A stretch of DNA of 11,564 nt from assembly GCA_964228455.1 (NCBI GenBank), contig CAXQZM010000035.1:1-11564 (forward strand), written 5' to 3'. Under the pieces are notes generated by a model, which saw only the letters and a program-made list of their open reading frames with translations, searched no databases and had not been told where the DNA came from. The position numbers and the translations under genes are program-made. This stretch comes from CAXQZM01 sp964228455. GTDB lineage: Bacteria; Pseudomonadota; Alphaproteobacteria; UBA7985. This document shows positions 7,340 through 11,564 of this stretch, piece by piece (the stretch's first letter is position 1; every line of letters starts with the position of its first letter).

Positions 7340-7876
7340 ATGAAAAACATTCGTTCTTTCAAAGGTTATACGCCAAACATTCACCCTAGTGCTTTTATTG
7401 CACCAACCGCTGTCATTATAGGAAGAGTGAAGATTGGCCCGCGCTCATCTGTTTGGGATGGTTGTGTGCTAAGGGGAGATGTCTCTTTTATCGAAATAGG
7501 TGAGGAGACCAACGTCCAGGAAGGTACTGTTATACATCTCACCAGCGAGACCATTGGCACACAAGCAATTCCAACTATTATTGGCTCCCGAGTTACTATT
7601 GGGCACTGCGCATTGCTTCATGCGTGTACTGTCGGAGATGATGCATTCATAGGAATGCGCTCAACGATGTTAGATGAAAGTATCGTAGAAAGTGGGGGTA
7701 TGCTTGGCGCGGGAGCATTACTTACTCCTCGTAAAATACTGCCAAGTGGCGAGCTTTGGGTTGGGAATCCAGCTCGTAAAGTGCGGAGTTTAGGACCAGA
7801 TGCGTTACAAGGGTTTCGGCTATCCGCAGCGCATTATGTATCATTGGCAAAGGAACATGCAACTGAGTTGGTTTAG
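7340..7876 (+). CDS. Gamma-class carbonic anhydrase family protein
   Basis: This is a left-handed beta-helix protein of the gamma carbonic anhydrase-like group (YrdA/PaaY/CaiE type) and would act as a trimer with metal sites between subunits. It has 178 residues. Hexapeptide-repeat turns run from about 12 to 150, and a short C-terminal helix follows. The three metal-binding histidines are present: His66 in NVQEGTVIH, His89 in VTIGH and His94 in ALLHACTVG. GCVLRGDVSFIEIG (41-54) and the closing LWVGNPARKVRSL are also typical. Carbon dioxide hydration is the family's reference activity, but many YrdA-like members show little or none, so the substrate is not certain. It starts 15 bases after argC. 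The start of a lipoprotein gene lies inside its last 20 bases. Confidence 0.88.
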   Translation: MKNIRSFKGYTPNIHPSAFIAPTAVIIGRVKIGPRSSVWDGCVLRGDVSFIEIGEETNVQEGTVIHLTSETIGTQAIPTIIGSRVTIGHCALLHACTVGDDAFIGMRSTMLDESIVESGGMLGAGALLTPRKILPSGELWVGNPARKVRSLGPDALQGFRLSAAHYVSLAKEHATELV

Positions 7877-8297
7877 ATTAGCAACCCTTCTTTGGCTTGC
7901 CGGTTGTTATGACACAACTGCCGCACCAGATGTTTTAGTTGCCAAGCAAGCGTATGAGAGTGCACCATCGTTTATGACTGAATCTGAGTGGGCTGCAACA
8001 CTTGCTGATCGTCCCTACGGCTCTTCATATCGAGCAGCAGATAAGACAGTAGCAATTTTGCTAAGCTTACCACCCAGCTGCGAAGAGCTCCCTGATATCG
8101 GTGTGCGCAGTCCTAATATTGTTTTAGCCTTTGCTGACGAAATGCCGGATCCTGACTCAATAAAGAATGGTCGAGCTGCACAAGCTGACTTTATGTTGTG
8201 TTACAGTGAGCAGGGGCTGCAAGTGCAGTCACAGGTGCGCATGGGTGTAGACGGCTTAGCGGCTGACAGTTCGCTTTTTCTAGAATTTGTTAAGTAA
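7857..8297 (+). CDS. Small predicted lipoprotein of unknown function
   Basis: I do not recognise a family. The start ATG at 7857 lies inside the end of the preceding gene in another frame, with AAAGGA immediately upstream. This start gives a compact lipoprotein signal peptide: a short N-region with Arg7, the hydrophobic stretch LATLLWLAG, and a lipobox LAGC with Cys17 as the acylation site. The residue after the cysteine is Tyr, not Asp, so by the Lol sorting rule the outer membrane is favoured. The mature part is about 130 residues, acidic and without membrane spans. Cys75 and Cys115 could form a disulfide. The reading frame extends further 5' to an ATG at 7800, but that form would bury the signal peptide. 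The 20-base overlap suggests translational coupling with the carbonic anhydrase-like gene. Confidence 0.72.
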   Translation: MQLSWFRLATLLWLAGCYDTTAAPDVLVAKQAYESAPSFMTESEWAATLADRPYGSSYRAADKTVAILLSLPPSCEELPDIGVRSPNIVLAFADEMPDPDSIKNGRAAQADFMLCYSEQGLQVQSQVRMGVDGLAADSSLFLEFVK

Positions 8298-8298
8298 T

Positions 8299-8322
8299 TT
8301 GCGAACAGTTGGTTGCTCGCAA
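8299..8322 (+). repeat. Inverted repeat between the lipoprotein gene and hom
   Basis: TTGCGA (8299-8304) and TCGCAA (8317-8322) are perfect inverted repeats separated by 12 bases, just after the lipoprotein stop and 25 bases before the hom ATG. No T-tract follows, so it is not a standard intrinsic terminator. As RNA it could form a modest hairpin that affects mRNA stability or hom translation. Chance is also possible for 6-bp arms. Confidence 0.3.
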
Positions 8323-8347
8323 GACAGCGATCTGCCATTGCAGCTTT

Positions 8348-9622
8348 ATGTCTCAGAACCCTTATCGTATTGCGATCGCTGGCCTTGGAACCGTTGGTCT
8401 TGGCCTCTTGGAGCTAATTTCCAAAAATGGTGATCTAGTCGCGAAGCGCACTGGGAGGCGCGTTGAAGTCATCGGGATAAACGCTCGGAGTCAAACCAAA
8501 GACCGTGGTCTAGATTTAAGCAGTTATCTTTGGGTTCATGACCCTTTGGATATGCCCGACCTTAAGAATGTTGATGGGATAGTTGAGCTGATCGGTGGCG
8601 ACTCAGGAACTGCTCTAAGCCTTGCTCGTAAGACCCTGAAGGCCGGTAAAGACTTAATCACTGCTAACAAGGCGTTACTAGCTATTCATGGGTCAGAGCT
8701 TGCTGATCTTGCTGCTCAGAATGACGCAGCAATTTCCTACGAGGCATCTGTTGCTGGCGCTGTTCCAGCAATAAAAACTGTCCGCGAAGCACTGTTGGGC
8801 AATCGTATTTTCAAGCTTGGCGGTATTCTAAATGGCACTTGTAACTTCATACTTTCATCTATGGAGAGTACCGGTGCCGCTTATGAAGAAGTTCTAGAAC
8901 AGGCCAAAGCTCTGGGATATGCAGAAGCTGATCCGTCAACAGATGTTGGCGGGTTTGATGCGGCACATAAGTTAACGCTTCTTTCATCTCTTGCGTTTGA
9001 CCATGCGCCTGATTTTTCTGCGGTTACGGTTAAAGGTATAGAGGGGGTTACTGACCGCGCTCTGTCTTATGCAGATCGCTTAGGGTATCGGATCCGCCTT
9101 GTTGGCGTAGCTGATGAAATAAGTGCTAGAGTAGCGCCCATGGCGGTTCCAAAAGATGGCAATCTCGGAAGCGTTACAGGCTCTCATAACGCCTTGCATA
9201 TTATTAGTGATCAAGCGCGCGAAATCTTTTTAAGAGGCCCTGGTGCGGGTAGAAGTGAAACTGCCTCAGCAGTAATGGGAGACATTATTGACTTATCGCT
9301 TGGGCATAGCCGTGCTCCATTTGGCGTGGGGGACCGGATTTCAGTTTCCTCGGCAAGTGAATTAACGGAAACTCAATTAGTTATTTTGCAAATAAGCGAT
9401 GAAGCAGGTGTGATGGCAGCGCTTACGAAAGCTTTAGCAGGGCAAGGAGTTTCAGTCGATCAGATGGTCCAGCCGGGTGGTAAAGATGGAAGCGCAGATG
9501 TCGCTCTAGTCACTCATCCAGCTTCTTCCCACGCGCTGGTTAAGGCCTGGACGTTCATAGCCGCACAAGATTATGTGCTGGCTCCAATTGAAGCTTATCC
9601 CATTGAGCGTTTCGGTGAGTGA
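8348..9622 (+). CDS. hom: Homoserine dehydrogenase
   Basis: The enzyme reduces aspartate semialdehyde to homoserine, the branch point to threonine and methionine. From ATG 8348 it has 424 residues, normal for the single-function enzyme with an ACT domain. Visible are the nucleotide-binding IAGLGTVGLGLL (10-21), ITANKALLA with conserved Lys108, YEASVAGAVPAIKTV (131-145), GGILNGTCNFILS (158-170) and AEADPSTDVGGFDAAHKL (192-209), which holds the catalytic-site Glu193, Asp204 and Lys208. RGPGAGRSETASAV (296-309) follows. The C-terminal ACT domain (about 344-420) is the usual site of threonine feedback. An in-frame TTG at 8309 would add 13 residues unlike the family and has no ribosome-binding site, so ATG 8348 is preferred although its own site is weak. 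There is no aspartokinase domain. The stop overlaps the recJ start (TGATG). Confidence 0.95.
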   Translation: MSQNPYRIAIAGLGTVGLGLLELISKNGDLVAKRTGRRVEVIGINARSQTKDRGLDLSSYLWVHDPLDMPDLKNVDGIVELIGGDSGTALSLARKTLKAGKDLITANKALLAIHGSELADLAAQNDAAISYEASVAGAVPAIKTVREALLGNRIFKLGGILNGTCNFILSSMESTGAAYEEVLEQAKALGYAEADPSTDVGGFDAAHKLTLLSSLAFDHAPDFSAVTVKGIEGVTDRALSYADRLGYRIRLVGVADEISARVAPMAVPKDGNLGSVTGSHNALHIISDQAREIFLRGPGAGRSETASAVMGDIIDLSLGHSRAPFGVGDRISVSSASELTETQLVILQISDEAGVMAALTKALAGQGVSVDQMVQPGGKDGSADVALVTHPASSHALVKAWTFIAAQDYVLAPIEAYPIERFGE

Positions 9623-11385
9623 TGGCCTTTCTGGGGGTAGAGCGCTCTGCAAAAGAATTTACCTGGGTAGAACGCCCTGCTGATCCAAATCTTATCCAGC
9701 GCCTAAGGGCAGAGAGTGCTGTAGATGAGCTAAGGGCACAGCTACTTGCTTCTAGGGGTATTACCCCTGAAGCTTTAGACGCATTTATGAGGCCACGATT
9801 GCGGGACCTGCTTCCAGACCCTTCAGATCTTAAGGGCTTTCATGAATTTGAATCCGCTTTCTTTTCGGCGCATCAAGCTGGAGAGAGAATTGGTATACTA
9901 GCGGATTATGACGTGGATGGTGCAACCTCTGCAGCTGTCCTAGTGGCTTTTTTAAGAGCTCTGCGACTTTCTTTTGAGCTATATGTTCCCGACAGGCTTA
10001 ATGAGGGCTACGGGCCATCTGATGAAGCTTTTGATCACTTTACGCGCCTAGGGATTACTACAGTAATCACCTTAGATTGCGGGTCTATGGCGCATGGGCC
10101 TCTCCATAGAGCGGAAAGCAAGGGAATTAGGGTTCTTGTAATCGATCATCATCTTATTGACGGGGCTCCTCCTTCAGTAACTGCACACATAAACCCAAAT
10201 CAATCTGGCTGTATTAGTGGTATTGGAACATGCGCTGCGGTTGGGGTTTGCTTTACTGTTATTATTGGTTTGCGCCGGTCTGCACGTCAACGAGACATAG
10301 CCTGTGAGCTAGATTTGATGCTCCTTCTAGATCTTGTTGCCTTGGGCACGGTTTGTGATGTTGTTCCACTAAAAGGGCTCAATCGAGCGTTTGTGTTGCA
10401 GGGACTAAAAGTTTGGCCGCAATCCATCAATCCAGGACTAAGAGCGCTAACTGATGTTTTACCTAAAAAACCTGTTTTTGATGGTTCATTGGCCGGATTT
10501 CAAATAGGTCCAAGATTAAACGCTGCGGGTCGAATAGGGCCATCTGATATGGCAGCAAGAATATTAACGCGCAAAGATGAAAAAGAGGCGAAACGTCTAG
10601 CACAGGAGCTAGACAGATTGAATCAACAGCGCAGAGATATTGAAAGCCAGGTGCTCTCAGAAGCTCGATTAGCGTTACGGGATCAAAGTCAGGACTCACC
10701 AATTAATTTAGTAGTAAATCCCTCTTGGCACCCAGGTGTTGTTGGTATTGTCGCAGGTAGACTGAAAGATAGCACCGGGAAACCGAGTATAGTCTTAGGC
10801 GGCCAGGCAGGTGAAGAAGCGCTTTCCGGCTCTGGGCGATCTGTACCTGGATTTGATCTAGGAGCCGCAGTACTTAGCCTTCGTGGTCAGGGCTTGCTCT
10901 TATCTGGCGGGGGTCATGCTATGGCGGCCGGTCTGAAATTAATGCCTAATCAGTTAGAAGCGGTGCGCGAAGGCTTGGCAAGGTTAATTGCTAGGTCGCC
11001 AAGCTCGGAATTGAGCGTAAAGAAACGGCCGATAGATATCGCAATAAGGCCCTCAGCGGCTACGTTTCAACTTGCGCAGTTTCTAACCAGCTTGCAGCCC
11101 TTTGGATCGGAAAATCCAGAGCCTAAGGTGGCTATTACGGACTTGCGGGTCGAATTTATGACCACCGTTGGTAAGAACCACTTAAAACTTCGTTTGTCTG
11201 ATGGGGCCGGATATAAATTGAGCGCAATTGCGTTTAGAGCAGCTGGCACTTCAATGGAGATGTGTTTCAGGCAAGGGCGAGACCAACTAATTCACGTGGT
11301 AGGTACTTTAGCAGTGGATGATTGGGCAAGTGGCGAAGCATCTCAATTACTTGTCGAAGACGTGGCGCTCTCTGGAACTAACTAA
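9622..11385 (+). CDS. recJ: Single-stranded-DNA-specific exonuclease RecJ
   Basis: RecJ is a 5'-3' exonuclease on single-stranded DNA, used in RecF-pathway recombination, base excision and mismatch repair. It has 587 residues from ATG 9622, close to E. coli RecJ (577). The DHH phosphoesterase core shows motif I ADYDVDG (94-100), LDCGS (151-155), the DHH motif IDHH (174-177) and ALGTVCDVVPL (240-250). It continues with GFQIGPRLNAAGRIG (292-306) and the DHHA1 part GVVGIVAGRLKD, SGRSVPGFDLG (from about 404) and SGGGHAMAAG (428-437). The C-terminal OB-type domain includes LQPFGSENPEP. All metal-binding motifs are intact. The GTG three bases upstream is an equivalent alternative start. The ATG shares its A with the hom stop. 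In many alphaproteobacteria glpX lies between hom and recJ; it is absent here. Confidence 0.95.
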   Translation: MAFLGVERSAKEFTWVERPADPNLIQRLRAESAVDELRAQLLASRGITPEALDAFMRPRLRDLLPDPSDLKGFHEFESAFFSAHQAGERIGILADYDVDGATSAAVLVAFLRALRLSFELYVPDRLNEGYGPSDEAFDHFTRLGITTVITLDCGSMAHGPLHRAESKGIRVLVIDHHLIDGAPPSVTAHINPNQSGCISGIGTCAAVGVCFTVIIGLRRSARQRDIACELDLMLLLDLVALGTVCDVVPLKGLNRAFVLQGLKVWPQSINPGLRALTDVLPKKPVFDGSLAGFQIGPRLNAAGRIGPSDMAARILTRKDEKEAKRLAQELDRLNQQRRDIESQVLSEARLALRDQSQDSPINLVVNPSWHPGVVGIVAGRLKDSTGKPSIVLGGQAGEEALSGSGRSVPGFDLGAAVLSLRGQGLLLSGGGHAMAAGLKLMPNQLEAVREGLARLIARSPSSELSVKKRPIDIAIRPSAATFQLAQFLTSLQPFGSENPEPKVAITDLRVEFMTTVGKNHLKLRLSDGAGYKLSAIAFRAAGTSMEMCFRQGRDQLIHVVGTLAVDDWASGEASQLLVEDVALSGTN

Positions 11386-11479
11386 AATCAACCATTGCTT
11401 TGATTTGCCCCTTGCGCTCTTCGCATAGCGCTTCTAAAGGACCCACCTCTGAAGGCGCTGCATGCTCTTTAAAGTCTGC

Positions 11480-11555
11480 GTCCCGTTCGTCTAGAGGCCT
11501 AGGACACCGCCCTTTCACGGCGGCAACACGGGTTCGAATCCCGTACGGGATGCCA
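11480..11555 (+). tRNA. tRNA-Glu (anticodon UUC)
   Basis: The cloverleaf is complete over 76 bases including an encoded CCA (11553-11555). The acceptor is GTCCCGT (11480-11486) paired with ACGGGAT (11545-11551), with discriminator G11552. The anticodon stem CCGCC/GGCGG (11507-11511/11519-11523) encloses loop CTTTCAC, so the anticodon is TTC (11514-11516). The T-stem ACGGG/CCCGT encloses TTCGAAT. The D-arm sequence is that of bacterial tRNA-Glu. The first acceptor pair is G-U and not the usual G-C. The 94 bases between recJ and this gene hold no clear promoter or terminator, only an A/T-rich inverted repeat AAATCAA/TTGATTT (11385-11391/11400-11406) without a T-tract. Confidence 0.95.
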
Positions 11556-11564
11556 ATAATTTCA

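Noticed and set aside
9754..9768. Palindrome AGGGGTA-T-TACCCCT
   Set aside because: It lies inside recJ and encodes ordinary residues (RGITP) of the N-terminal region. There is no second copy nearby and no regulatory context.
11385..11406. Inverted repeat AAATCAA/TTGATTT just after recJ as a terminator
   Set aside because: The stem is only A/T rich with a 7-bp arm, and it is followed by GCCCC and not a T-tract, so it is not a credible intrinsic terminator.
11378..11564. Reverse-strand reading frame open from the window edge through the tRNA to a stop at 11378-11380, with a protein-like tail (GPLEALCEERKGQIKAMVDFS)
   Set aside because: Most of its 5' part is the antisense of a tRNA-Glu gene, a well-known source of spurious proteins. 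No start codon with a ribosome-binding site is visible in the window. The roughly 33 codons outside the tRNA could be open by chance. Worth reconsidering only if that tail is conserved as protein.

Overview
The window looks like an ordinary core-genome segment of an alphaproteobacterium. The order era-recO-parC, the rplM-rpsI pair followed closely by argC, and hom next to recJ are all familiar in that class. The S9 protein carries the acidic, alanine-rich N-terminal extension common there, and the tRNA-Glu fits. Base composition looks moderate by eye (mid-40s percent GC), lower than in most cultured soil relatives. That is compatible with a marine lineage such as SAR116, but this is inference and no lineage marker is decisive. 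Every supported gene is on the + strand.

Region 1 (1-3313) is an information-processing cluster. It holds the 3' end of era (ribosome-assembly GTPase), recO (recombination mediator) and parC (topoisomerase IV subunit A), with junctions of 0 and 11 bases, so it is probably one transcript.

Region 2 (3314-4511) is the ribosomal protein operon rplM-rpsI. Its 181-base leader has a perfect TATAAT -10 box buried in a 14-bp palindrome, followed 55 bases later by a second dyad with the same GGTAT/ATACC arms. The operon closes with a clear intrinsic terminator.

Region 3 (4547-11385) is a tightly packed run: homocysteine S-methyltransferase, a pyrroline-5-carboxylate-reductase-like protein, argC, a gamma-class carbonic anhydrase-like protein, a small lipoprotein, hom and recJ. 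Junctions include ATGA and TGATG overlaps, and the lipoprotein start lies inside the carbonic anhydrase gene. Three members (methyltransferase, argC, hom) serve methionine, arginine and threonine/methionine synthesis. recJ is probably a positional passenger.

Region 4 (11386-11564) holds a tRNA-Glu(UUC) gene with an encoded CCA end and an unusual G-U first acceptor pair.

I found no mobile element, CRISPR array, toxin-antitoxin, phage or defence gene, and no convincing undescribed system. The points most worth a second look are the paired dyads in the rplM leader, the divergent P5CR-like protein, the nested lipoprotein and the tRNA acceptor pair.
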